Assembly: GCA_029891345.1 (NCBI GenBank)
Contig: CM057002.1
Span: forward strand, 62,052,777-62,116,776
Length of the DNA stretch: 64,000 nt
Direction of reading: 5' to 3'
Source: Dryococelus australis
Taxonomy: Eukaryota > Arthropoda > Insecta > Phasmatodea > Phasmatidae
The notes under the pieces were generated by a model. The model was not told where the DNA came from. It worked only from the letters and a program-made list of their open reading frames with translations, and did no database searches. Made by a program: the position numbers and the translations under genes. Position 1 is the first letter of the stretch; the number at the start of each line of letters is the position of its first letter. Positions 11,200 to 20,600 of the stretch are shown piece by piece.

Positions 11200-12366
11200 C
11201 TCCAGATGTGGTGAATGGTCTAGGGCTGGGACACGTCGCACATGTCACAATGCCATGTCCAGTAGTCAACTGAATTTTCTACTCTGAGAGATCATGTGCG
11301 TGCAAAATCTGTGATATTTTCTTTTAGCCAATATACCAGTCCGATGAATTTTCTTAACTGTTTATGTGTGCATGGTGCTTCGTACTGATCGATGAGTGAC
11401 AGATGTTCGATCACTGTCCTGCAGCCGTGCTCAAGTGGCTAAGAAACTGGACACACACTTTTCTTCCTATTTGACACTTTTTGTTTGCACAAGTGAGTAT
11501 GTTGATCACTAGGCATTCCAGCAATAAAGACAGGCGCTTGGTGTGATCGTCCCAATTCTCCAACCAGATAATGATCCATCCAGGTATGCAAGGGCAAAGT
11601 CGCATACATACCCATCAAGCACTTTAGCCATTATGGTCTGAAAGTTTGCAAGGTGCACACTTTAATCCAAATGGCATGGTACAGGATGGAAATGTCGCCC
11701 ATCAGGGGTTACAGGGGTTGTAAACGCTGTCTTATTATGGACCTTAAGGTTTTATATGCACTTGCCAGTAACCAATGCACAATTCCAAAGACATTGTTAT
11801 CTTGGCATTAACTAGCATATGCAGTGAATCCTTGACAATAATGTAAGATGATGGTGTACATTTTATAATAAGGTTAAGGGTTTGGAAGTCCATCTAGAAT
11901 CGCCACATCCCATCCTTTTTAGGCGCTCGTGTGATAGCACTGGTATAGTAACTATTGGTTGGTTCGATATAACCTTCGGCCAGCATTTCAATAATTTGAT
12001 CATTAATACTTGCACATTGATGTGGTTGATAGCTACAGGGTCCTGCGAAAAAAGGGTGTTCATGTTCACATGGAATTGCATGTCCTGCAATGTTGCAAAA
12101 AAGTCCCTTCTTTCGTGCAAAATTTTCTGAAGTATTTCCATGTAGGCTTCTGGTACTTCGTGATCTAATTCTTCTAACTGAACATCTGGAGTGAAACTTG
12201 TGGTGTGCGGTTCGAGTTCATAGACTGTGCGCCTTTCTTTTTGTCCAAAATTGATCTTACAGGCAGCTGGCTCTACAATTGTGTTCTGTGCTATTGGCCG
12301 GGGTATTTCAAGTATGGCGTCTTCCCTTACAACGGCTGACACAAAGTAGGTAGTGTTGGTCTCCAC
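11200..12366 (-). pseudogene. Gypsy reverse transcriptase, element A
   Basis: On the minus strand the 167-codon frame 12366-11863 covers the protease-RT linker and the start of the fingers. Then, with stops and shifts, come GYWQV (palm strand), a TTP-DG region and MPFGLKCAP (near 11670-11690). The catalytic box follows at 11560-11590. The frame breaks exactly inside the YLDD motif: one frame reads LAYLDG, and the sense continues in the next frame as IIIWLENWDDH. After it come CQIGRK and FLSH (11411-11500). The connection, with CTHKQLRKFIGLVYWLKENI, lies near 11300-11360. These are the standard Ty3/gypsy RT motifs in order. The enzyme is dead. Confidence 0.8.
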
Positions 12367-12429
12367 ATCTAATGTGGACGGTGATGTCGCTTCCTCGATT
12401 GCCTGCCCTGTGTTTTATGTGGCGAGCTG

Positions 12430-12540
12430 TACAACGTGGTTGGCTGGTTTTATTTTACTCCTGTCTATGAATTCGAATCATACAAAATATGTGAAGCAGA
12501 TATGTCAACTAATGCTAGACATTGTTTATTGTTCAGGGTG
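12430..12540 (-). pseudogene. Retropepsin-like protease remnant, element A
   Basis: The minus strand translates to CLALVDISASHILYDSNS, which aligns with the active-site loop of retroviral-type aspartic proteases (L-x-D-T-G-A-S-x-x). Here D-T-G-A-S is D-I-S-A-S, so the glycine of the loop is lost. A stop follows shortly after. It sits between gag and RT, the expected position. Confidence 0.6.
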
Positions 12541-12544
12541 ACTG

Positions 12545-13857
12545 GTATCAGGATCATCCAGTGCATGATTTTCGTAATCTGTTTCAATATTATTTGCTGT
12601 GTTGTTTGAATAATTGTTGGCTTGATTGGTGGTTGGTGTTACACTTTGCTTGTTCTGCAGAGGTGTGAGTGTTGATTGACATTTATCGATTGGCATTTCT
12701 CTGGGGGCAGTGGATGTCCGGACCTCTACCACATTTAGACGTTTCCTGCTACTGTGGTTTTACCTACAATGTTTTCGTCTACTATCTCCTTACATGTGGG
12801 ACACTCCTTATGCCAGTGATATTGTTTTACAGTACAATATTTGTATGGAAAATGAGGGCATACTCAACCACTGTATCCCGCTGTTTATTTGTTGCATGAT
12901 GCAGTTGCAACTATTGGCTTTTATCTACTTGGCTATGACCCACGTCCTTACGAGATAAAGATTTGTTTACTTCCACAGTGCCATGCGTAGCTGACAGATG
13001 CATGGTTCCTACCTCTTGTACTGGGCCGCAAACATGATTCTGGGAAAGCTAATACCATTTCCTGTATTTCACTGTTTGTTGTTGTTCCCTGATTGCTTGG
13101 TTAAGCAGAGGAGCTGATTTCATGAAATATTCCAGATTATTATTAATTAATGGTGCTAGAGCCAATTTACAGTTAGGTCCTACAGTGGATACTACAACTG
13201 CGAAATATCGGTTTCCTGCATCTGCAGCTGAAAATTCCGAATTAGGTTTATTTTCCATTTGGCGAACACAGTTAGGGACTCATAGATATTTTGCGCTTCC
13301 AACACAGTGAAGCTTTGAGCCTGAAGGAATGAAAATGTGATTGTAAATCAGCATTGAAATGTGCTTGTAAATTCTGGCCATTGCATTCTATAGTTATTTA
13401 TGGAGCCCCACCAACTGTGTGTGTCACCTGACAATTCTCCCCCCCCCCCTTAAACTTGGCAACTCTTGCTGGCAAACTTCGTACCTGCTTGATCATCCTG
13501 TGCAATCTCTCAGGAACACCAACAGGCTTTTGTTGCTGAGCCCGGAAAATGTTGGCAGCAATTGAGAACGAGACGGGGTGGTGCCCGTTCCCATTTTTGT
13601 CACTGATGTTACAGCAGGCACCGTTGTTGTTGTGGCTGTATTAGGTAGTAGAGACCACTCAAAGCCGATTCAGGTTGTTGCTGGACTGCTGGGTTATCCC
13701 ACGGTGCTTCAACGGCTGTCATGCCCATCGATTGTGCCAGTGGGCTGTGGTGTATGATGGCTGTTTTGCTGTTTTCTGAAGGTGGGTGTGGTACTGTAGT
13801 GCACAGTTCACACTGGAATTGTAACGAGATGATGTTTGCTAAGTCCCATTCCATCAC
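12545..13857 (-). pseudogene. Gag-like region with decayed zinc knuckle, element A
   Basis: Short minus-strand frames (13857-13609, 13258-13049, 12732-12526) with no long homology are placed where gag belongs. Near 12790-12850 the translation reads YKYCTVKQYHWHKECPTC, a CCHC zinc-knuckle pattern with its first cysteine replaced by tyrosine. Another fragment (13258-13049) has the mixed hydrophobic/polar look of capsid but no diagnostic motif. A C10 run lies near 13441-13450. The assignment rests mainly on the knuckle and on position upstream of the protease. Confidence 0.5.
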
Positions 13858-13902
13858 ACATTTCTTAAGCTCTCAAGACCTCGCTCTTCACTCACTCACA
13901 CA

Positions 13903-14490
13903 TTACCAGTGCGTTATTTTGCCACACTTTTCGCATGGCACAGTTTCTGAACACTCTTTACAACATGACTCTTGGTGACAGTTGTGTGGTGACATTTCAC
14001 TTCCTGTGATTAAGTCCAATGAAGGACATGTTGTTGGTAACAGTGTTTGGGTGCACTCGTCGCACAACATTCTGCCATGACTGTCCATGGTCCCATGTTC
14101 ATTTGTTGTGAGGCACTTGATGTGGTAATTTCTGTGACAAATTACACACAGCATTGGCCCATTTCCGATACCAGCACATATTATTTGTTTATCGCACCAG
14201 CGATTACGTAAGTTTTGCGTTTGTTGATTTTCTAAAAAAGGTTTTGCTTGAGATGCAAATCCGCACAAATACATTTGGTTACCTATGATGATGCCATTGC
14301 CTCATACCACTCGCAGTCTTTCATACTCCATGTCCATGCATAGTTGCACTTGTGTACCCTTGGAGGTACAGCTCCATGCCCTGTCAATTTGTTCATGGTT
14401 GCCACATGGTGTCTTCCAAGACACGCCCGAATTAGCTGGTTCGCGTCATGGGTATTCTGAGTTACATTGCTGGTACAAGGTCACTGCCAC
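13903..14490 (-). pseudogene. PHD-type Cys/His-rich block at the gag end of element A
   Basis: The minus-strand open frame from 14274 to 13903 (123 codons) contains ordered cysteines and histidines. They are WC, IIC, MLCVIC, a YHIKC, then LCDEC about 20 residues later, and further C/H pairs to CEKCGK. The spacing C-x2-C ... H-x2-C ... C-x2-C with a preceding hydrophobic residue fits a PHD/zf-type zinc finger. The frame can be followed upstream to about 14490 through two or three stops. It lies 5-prime of gag-like sequence on the same strand. PHD fingers occur in ORF1 of some non-LTR elements and in a minority of other retroelements. Whether it belongs to element A or is a captured host fragment is not settled. 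Confidence 0.5.
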
Positions 14491-14493
14491 TCA

Positions 14494-15060
14494 TACTTTC
14501 AGCATTCCTTTCGTTGACTGAACCATCTCATCTGCTTGGCCATTAGATGAAGGATGGTATGGAGCTATCTTATTAAGCCTAATAGCATTACTGTATGCAA
14601 AGTTGGCAAAAGCAGAACTAAACGCTGATCTATTGTCACTAATAATCATGTTTGGGATGCCATGAGAACAAATAGGGTTCGCAGTGATGTTATGCCACTT
14701 CTAGCATCAGTGTACGACACTGGTGGTACCTCAAACCATTTTGAGTACGAGTCAAGAGCAACCAGGAATAACTGTCCCTGAATAGGACAAGCAAAGTCCA
14801 CATGGAGATGTGACCATGGCTGTCTATTCCATTCCCATGGATATTTAGGGGTCTTAGGTGGTGAATGATAAATACGTTCCCAGGTCTCGCACTGCTGTAC
14901 CATCTCCTCCACTACCCTATCAAGGCCACCATACTTAACAGCATGTCAATGCCTTCATTCGCAATATTCCTTAATGACAAGCACATAGTGTCTGTAGAAT
15001 GCGATCATGGCCCCCTTCTGGAATGACTACCCCAGTACACCACAGCAAACTCACTCTGTG
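14494..15060 (-). pseudogene. Gypsy integrase, element B (truncated)
   Basis: Moving along the minus strand: a VVIPEGGHDRILQTL block (near 15010-15060), the histidine region, then VWWP, EEMVQQCETWERIYHS. The second zinc cysteine of C-x2-C is replaced by tryptophan. The core follows: HLHVDFACPI and LDSYSKWFEV carry the first aspartate region (14750-14830). IPNMIISDNRSAFSSAF holds the second aspartate (14600-14660), and APYHPSSNGQADEMVQ the glutamate block (14530-14570). The frame enters a stop at about 14480 and then runs into the PHD-type block of element A. The C-terminal GPY/F region is absent. Confidence 0.85.
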
Positions 15061-15289
15061 AATTCATAATTCATGCTGTCTCCTCGCAAATGGCTCGAAT
15101 TCTTCCCCTAGCATATCACATGGCCATCCCCTGCACATCCATGAGGAAACTCTAAGATAGTATAGGATCCTTCTTGGTCATGCCAGTAATCTGGTGTGCT
15201 GTCAGAAGGGACCAACTAATGCATCAAGAAAGGGGACATTTAATGTGTCAAGAAGAAGTACTTCAGTGGTTGATGGTATCTCTTACCTA

Positions 15290-15925
15290 GGGGCGGATCG
15301 TGGAAGCCGGCTTAGACAATCAGCATTGGCAATACTAGACCTCGGCTTCTAGCATGATGTGTGTCACGTACCCCCAGCCCTAAGACAGTTTGTCTGGCCA
15401 GCAAAGAGTTAGATGGTAAAAGGGATTTTTAGCTGTAAATGCTTCATCATGAACCTTAATCCATTTACAATGTGCGGATTTCTGCAGTAGCTGATGCAAA
15501 GGCTCTGCTTCACTAGCCCTACTGAAAAAGAATGAGTTATAAATATTAAGAAGACCGAGATAAGCATGTCACTCTGCTTTTTATGACGGTGTTGGTGCCT
15601 CATGAATAGATTGTAACTTGTCAGGTTTTGGCCGGAGGCCATGTTGGTTTACCACATACCCCAAGAACGTCACTTCTGGGTCACCCAACACACATTTTTC
15701 TACCTTCAAATGACTACCTGCATCCCTGAAATGTTGCACACTTGTAAGCAAATCCTCCATGGATGTACCCTTCACTAGCACATCATGAAAATATGGCACT
15801 ACTTTATCAAGACCATCCAGTGCATCCTCCATGAACCTGTAAAGTGTAGTGGACTGTAGTAAGTTTTTTACAGGGTAAGCAATTACTACTAACAAAAACA
15901 ACTTCCAACTTTGCTTACCTTCCAA
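15290..15925 (-). pseudogene. Gypsy RT C-terminus and RNase H remnant, element B
   Basis: The 114-codon frame 15925-15581 includes RFMEDALDGLDKVV and then YFHDVLVKG, where YLDD should stand: the first catalytic aspartate is histidine. Next come HFRDAGSHLKVEKC and VTFLGYVVNQHGLRPKPDKL, the standard gypsy RT thumb motif. The frame then shifts (15642-15409). A few residues of the RNase H end (IANADCLSRLP) appear at 15300-15350. The body of RNase H between about 15400 and 15350 is deleted. The product is non-functional. Confidence 0.85.
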
Positions 15926-16368
15926 ATGTATTTATCACTTTATAATACCTAACATTAGTCATAAAACTGGAAATGAAATGCATGTAAAAATAATTAAACT
16001 GAATAATATTTTGAGAGATATTACAAATTAAAGGAAAACACCCATTTCCTTGACACTTTCGTCCATTTTCCAACGAAAAATTGTAGTGCTGGAGAATGCA
16101 GACATAATGACTACTTACCTTGCTGAAGGAGCACGGTAGAGCATGTGGCGTGTTGTTGCTTGCGAGTTCAGTCCATTGCTAGACCCTCCCATGTGTAGAA
16201 ATAAATACTAGATAGCAGCACTATGCGTGCACAGTGTGGGGGGTTACGGAAACACTGTTCCTTGAATCGGAGACGGGAAACTCAAAAAGAAATGTGTTAA
16301 GAAGGGTGTTTAAAGTTACGGCGAAAACTATAAAGTATCAAACATTTCCAATAGTTATAGGGTAAGCA
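15872..16368. mobile_element. Insertion of about 490 bp inside element B RT
   Basis: RT homology stops near 16410 and resumes near 15880. The interval is flanked by a direct 10-bp repeat, AGGGTAAGCA, at 15872-15881 and 16359-16368, consistent with a target-site duplication. Its left part resembles sequence at 19670-19710 (shared ATAAAACTGG and GAAATG strings). It holds a minus-strand AAG-GTAAGT splice-donor-like site. The family is unknown. Confidence 0.5.
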
Positions 16369-16429
16369 TTGTCTACCTTACATCTATGGAATAAACTCCA
16401 CTCCGATTTACTTTGAAAGCACCTTGTGT

Positions 16430-16992
16430 GTGATTATAGTTTGAGCCAATGCAACTTTCTCGTCAACTCGCAGCTGTTGTAATGTCTGTGCCAAATAAAT
16501 TTTTGCTAGTACTGTACTTTGCCTCCACAAAGTTTAGCTAGCAGTAGGTGAAAGGGCTGAACTGGATACAGGTCTTCCTTCAACGCTTTATTAAATGTGC
16601 TTTTATAATCACAAATCCTCTCATCCCCACTTGGCTTGAGCACTTGAACAATAGGTGTGCCCAGTCAGAACACATATCCTGTGTATAAACACTGTAAGTT
16701 ACCAATCTTTTCAGCTCTTTTTCTATTTTTGGAAGGAGGGCAAATTTAACTGCACTTGGTTTCAACCACAGTGGTGTAACAGCAGGGTCTACCTGAAGCT
16801 TGATACGTTGCCCCTTAAATTCACGAAGTTCCTCACTAAACACACCTGGAAATTCTTATAACTAATTGTGCCAACGAACGACTCACCTTCAACACACCTT
16901 TCACTTCTATTCCTAGAGAACCCACCCAGTTCCTCCCCAAAAGAGAATGATGGTGGCACTTGGAGATTATCAATGGAAGCATACTCTTTCAT
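16430..16992 (-). pseudogene. Gypsy RT N-terminal half, element B
   Basis: Minus-strand frames 16992-16789 and 16843-16580 give the protease-RT linker and RT fingers. They read FSEELREFKGQRIKLQVD, PLWLKPSAVKFALLPKIE, KELKRLVTYSVYT, then, in shifted frames, KPSGDERIC-like and DYKSTFNKA blocks. After these come EDLYPVQPFHLLLAKLCGG (16500-16570) and NHTQGAFKVNR near 16410-16440. The order and wording are those of Ty3/gypsy RT domains. Several frameshifts and stops are present. Confidence 0.8.
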
Positions 16993-17150
16993 GTGCCATA
17001 TGTCACCTTGACATTTTATGCACCCAGTGCCTCTATATAATTTTTGCTATAGTCCTGTACCACACAAGTGTTCTTAGTAAGTGCAGGTTTACCATGTGTG
17101 TAAATTGTCTTAAAGGCACTTTCATCAATTATACACAATCCTGCAACTAT
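16960..17150 (-). pseudogene. Retropepsin remnant, element B
   Basis: Minus-strand translation reads LCIIDESAFKTIYTHGKPAL, then a NYIEALGA-type strand, and ends in SLLGRNWVGS, the C-terminal L-L-G-R-x-W motif of gypsy proteases. At the expected catalytic D-T-G-A position (about 17135-17150) the residues are V-I-V-A, so the catalytic aspartate is lost. Two stops lie inside. Confidence 0.65.
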
Positions 17151-18320
17151 GACTAGTTCAACCTCAACTGTGACGTTTGCCCATGTTGACCCCTACCCCT
17201 TAGCACGTTTGCCCGCTGCACCAGGTTCCACAATGCATTGTGGGCGCACGTGCTCTACAAGTGTCAGTGCAGTGTGGCAAGGAACGACACAGGTGCAGAG
17301 CATAGTGAGCGTGACCACATGTGCATGGCGTAGGAATCCGAAAATAGACCCTGTGAAATTTTTGTTTATTTAATGTGTTCAACTAAGAGGTGAGGTAAGT
17401 TTACACAAGGGGACGCACAACTAATAAAAGCATCTGCCTTAGAAGCCCTGTTTTTTCAAAATATCTTTTTGTAATTATCAGTAATGTTCATTCAGGTATC
17501 TTTCATCTCCACATCATCCACATAGTGCAATGTTTTGGTATAGTGAATAATATTTACAGGGTTAATTTAATATTTGACAACCAGCACACAGGATACGTGT
17601 CCGATTTGCAAATGATGTGTGCAAGGAAGTAGTGCAACGTGGGGTGCCAGCCCACCAAGCATGCAGGCACACTGCATGGAGAAAGTTCAGTAGTCGTTTG
17701 TCTTTGCGAGAGGTGTGCCACATTCTCGAGCAGCCACCACATAGACTAATAATTTCACAGCAATAGTTATTATTTAGCATACCGGAACCTTCTCATATTT
17801 CAGCTGCCAGACACTTTATCGCCCCTCGCATCTACCCAGTGATTGCATAGCCTGGGTAGGCTTAAATTGTAATTAATTTATTTCATATGACTACCTGTCT
17901 TTTCACAGTATTACCCGAGCTGACCAGTTCGTAATCAGCACCAAATATAAGCTTTTTCCCAACGGTAATGTAATCATGTAATTGAATAAATCGCAGTAGT
18001 GACGCGTCACCACGTGTGGTTTATTTCCAGTTCACCACAAGGAATTTCAAGTACGGGCCTTCTCCCGCAAATTTTCTCAAAGTGTAATTTACTGTACAAG
18101 TATGTTTGAAATTGTCACGAGTCGGTGTAATAAGTAACAGTACTTCGCATGGGCGTGTGGGGAGCCCGAATATACCACAATGCAAACAAGGGCGTTATTC
18201 AGTCAGTAATAATTTTATTCTATGAGGAGAAAACAACTACATTTGGAGGATTTGCCATGGTCGTCGGCAGAACGACCCTGAGGAACGAGTCAACAGCTGC
18301 TCTCCGGCTTCACAATATTG
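17151..18320. other. Unassigned block splitting gag and protease of element B
   Basis: No gypsy homology is seen. A 60-codon Cys/His-rich minus-strand frame (17382-17200) may be chance. The block probably contains one or more insertions; no terminal repeats were recognised. Confidence 0.4.
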
Positions 18321-18800
18321 TCAAATCGACAATATCTGGCGCCCTGGGCAATTATCTGTCGAAATTCCAAAACTGTATTCACTGCTCCTCACCAAACAAA
18401 TATCCTTATTGACCAACACCTTGGCAATAGTTGCCAGGTTCCTACAAATTAGAAAAACGTCAAATTTCTTACCTGAATGTGTGGCAGTTTCTACACTTTG
18501 ACTAACATCAACTGTTCGGCCACTGATATTACTGTTGTGCATAATACATCAGACCTTACAACTGTAACATTCCAAAGATGGTAGAAACCTGATTCAACAC
18601 TGTTTCGAGCTGTGTTTAATAGTGCCTCCTGCAAACATTCTACCCTTAGATTTTATACCATTTGCCTTACTTCTGCATACCTTCTCAAAGTGGCACAATA
18701 TTTTGCAAAAAATTACATTCAATGTTCTTAAAACGACAAACAGATCAAAGATGTTGCCCACCATAACCAGTACACTTTAACCCTTGACTGTATCTAGGTG
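18321..18800 (-). pseudogene. Gag zinc-knuckle region, element B
   Basis: Near 18740-18790 the minus strand gives KCTGYGGQHL and, after a stop, SVCRFKNIECNF. Then CHFEKVCRSKANG follows near 18650-18690. Together these match the paired CCHC knuckles of this gypsy lineage, with the internal CCHC cysteines partly lost. The open frame 18542-18321 follows as the gag-protease linker. The block ends where homology is interrupted. Confidence 0.6.
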
Positions 18801-18953
18801 CTTACCTTGCTCAACGGGTAAATTCCAGTAGTTGGTAGTGCACTGTTACTATGTGACACTGTTTGCCCTAGGTACTCAGTATTTACAAAATTCGAAGCAG
18901 CCCCGCGAATTCCTTGGGCGTGTCTGTATGCTGCCTCTGCAAACAAGAGATTT

Positions 18954-19485
18954 TTACTGTGCATGGGAAAATGTCAAGGCAGTTTCCGACAATAACCTAC
19001 ATTGCGCAGTCTCATCTTTCATACCACAAGCAAATCGATCCAGAAGCATCAGTTCCAGGTTGCCCCCGAAACTGCAATGTTCTGCTAACTGCCGTAATTC
19101 CACAATGTATTCTGCAACACTTTCGTTACCCTTCCGATCACGATAGAATCTAAACCTTTGGTAAATTTCAAGACATGGGGGCAAACTGATGTTTCAATAA
19201 TGTTGTGATTTCCAAATACGATTTCAAGACTGGGGAAGCCGGTGAAACTAGGGATCTCACTACTGAATATGTTTTAGGCCCGCACACACTAAGCAGTATG
19301 GCACACTTTCTCTTTTCGCTGGTAACGTCGTTCACTTGAAAGCAAACCTCAATACGATCTGCACACATATCCCAACCTTGTGGATTATTCACATCAGATT
19401 CTTCAATGTTGCCTAACAAAGACGCCTTTGTGTTGCTATTGTGATAAGTGCAGTTAACTTCATTCACATCGCACATCTTCGTCAC
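18954..19485 (-). pseudogene. Gypsy gag (capsid), element B
   Basis: Two overlapping frames, 19485-19168 and 19184-18954, form one gag separated by a frameshift near 19175. Features: WDMCADRIEVCFQVNDVTSE and KRKCAILLSVCGPKTYSVVR in the first, then YQRFRFYRDRKGNESVAEYI and LAEHCSFG, MLLDRFACGMKDE in the second. The R-F-x-F-x-x-R-x-Q/K-x-x-x-E-S pattern followed by the R-x-L/F-A-C-G motif is typical of gag in this gypsy group. The ATG at 19485 is the likely start. Gag would assemble the cytoplasmic particle. The frameshift disables it. Confidence 0.8.
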
Positions 19486-19609
19486 CAGTTGTTATTAACA
19501 GTTGTCACACATGGTTACATCTTCACTAATCATTGCTCCTACTGTACTATGTTCACATACATACAATCGGCATTATACTGTCCTATAGCCGTCAACACAA
19601 CACTGTGTA

Positions 19610-19631
19610 TGACCCAACTGTCCTGGCAGCC
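19610..19631 (-). other. Possible primer-binding site of element B
   Basis: About 125 bp upstream of the gag start, the minus strand reads TTGGCTGCCAGGACAG, which resembles a TGGC-starting tRNA-complementary site of gypsy elements. The adjacent LTR was not delimited, so this is weak. Confidence 0.25.
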
Positions 19632-19640
19632 AACCTCCAA

Positions 19641-20379
19641 TATTTTCCACCAAGACATACAATACCCTTAGACATTACACTAATATAAAACTGGGAACGA
19701 AATGTGTGTTACGACCCTAACATACTACAAATTTAACTCTCATGTATCCTACAAAACAGTGTTGCACTTGACTCGCATATTCCCGGTACATGTTCAACGC
19801 AAATATAATACCTGTGTGTCCCAGGCCTTAGTGTATACATGTTTCGGACCATAAGCCCGGACCAAACTCCTCGCCGAAGATGCTGATGACCTCTGCCTTG
19901 TTGATTATTGTTCCAAATGAATGATGCTGTTTGTTAAATGGTAGCCGGTCGGTCGACTCCGTATCATTGTTGATCTTGATGGGAAAGTTGCCCAGCCATA
20001 AACACTCACATATATGGATTGTCAGGGCCAACCACATGCCCATAAAGTTCGAAACAAAGCTTACCAACACTTGCAAAAGAATAAAGCTGAATTGAGCAGG
20101 TATTATAAGGACCTGTCCCCTGACACACACAGTACGATCGAAAGTAAATACCATGCCACTCAGTTCACATCAAACATATTTATTCCGATGATTTTTCACT
20201 TCTCTCTCTAGGAGAGCACTTGACATAACACTTGCCGGCTTTAACTGGCCACTATGGAAAAACTGTAAAACGATAAGAGGTTAAAGATGCACTACAGGCA
20301 AAAGGAAATAAATATTTAATACATATAACAAACACTGTTCCACTAAGGCCCTGGACTCACAAGTTCAGTTATTATTGGG
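19641..20379. other. Region right of element B, possible LTR remnant
   Basis: A 108-codon minus-strand frame (20154-19828) and a 65-codon plus-strand frame overlap, and neither is recognised. By position, the 5-prime LTR of element B should lie here, but no matching copy exists left of the element. Confidence 0.3.
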
Positions 20380-20600
20380 TCTCATTTATGTCCTTCCACC
20401 TCGCAGAGTCCTGGCTGTCATGGCAACTACCAGTTGCTCTGCATCGGCGTGGCCTTGCACTTATCGCTCCTGCGACAAGATGTACGCCCTATCGGTAGAG
20501 CGCACAGCCCTGCTGCAGTGACATTGCACGCTACGGCCGGACGAACGCACTTAAAGATGGGGGGCACATGGCACGCGTCACTGCGCATCCATGGATATAC
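20380..20600. other. GC-rich island of unknown origin
   Basis: A sharply bounded stretch, richer in GC and CpG than both flanks, with no long open frame. It could be LTR regulatory sequence of element B or a separate repeat. Confidence 0.3.

Larger units (their letters stand above)
6574..14490 (-). mobile_element. Degenerate Ty3/gypsy LTR retrotransposon, element A
   Basis: Read on the minus strand, the order is PHD-type cysteine block and gag (14.5-12.6 kb), protease (12.5), reverse transcriptase (12.4-11.2), RNase H (9.5-9.2), integrase zinc region, core and C-terminus (8.9-7.7), then a third ORF with a membrane segment (7.6-6.6). Protease, RT, RNase H, integrase in that order defines Ty3/gypsy. 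The reading frame is broken many times, a 1.7-kb AT-rich block separates RT from RNase H, and I could not identify LTRs or a primer-binding site. The right edge abuts element B in the middle of B's integrase frame, so the junction is a truncation or a nested insertion. Confidence 0.8.
14491..19640 (-). mobile_element. Degenerate Ty3/gypsy LTR retrotransposon, element B
   Basis: On the minus strand the order is a possible primer-binding site (19.62 kb), gag (19.49-18.95), two zinc knuckles (18.80-18.66), protease (17.15-16.96), RT (16.99-15.45), RNase H end (15.35-15.29) and integrase (15.06-14.49). It is a different lineage from element A: its RT and integrase wording is of the type often annotated K02A2.6-like in animal genomes. 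It contains at least two insertions (15.87-16.37 and roughly 17.2-18.3 kb) and an RNase H deletion. LTRs were not identified. The 3-prime end is missing where element A begins. Confidence 0.85.

Noticed and set aside
6574-19640. Paired LTRs for the gypsy elements.
   Set aside because: I compared flanking regions by eye and found no matching direct repeats of LTR size. A computed self-alignment is needed.
15949-19710. Similarity between 15949-15983 and 19673-19710 as LTR fragments.
   Set aside because: The match is only about 35 bp and fades at once, so it does not support LTR status.
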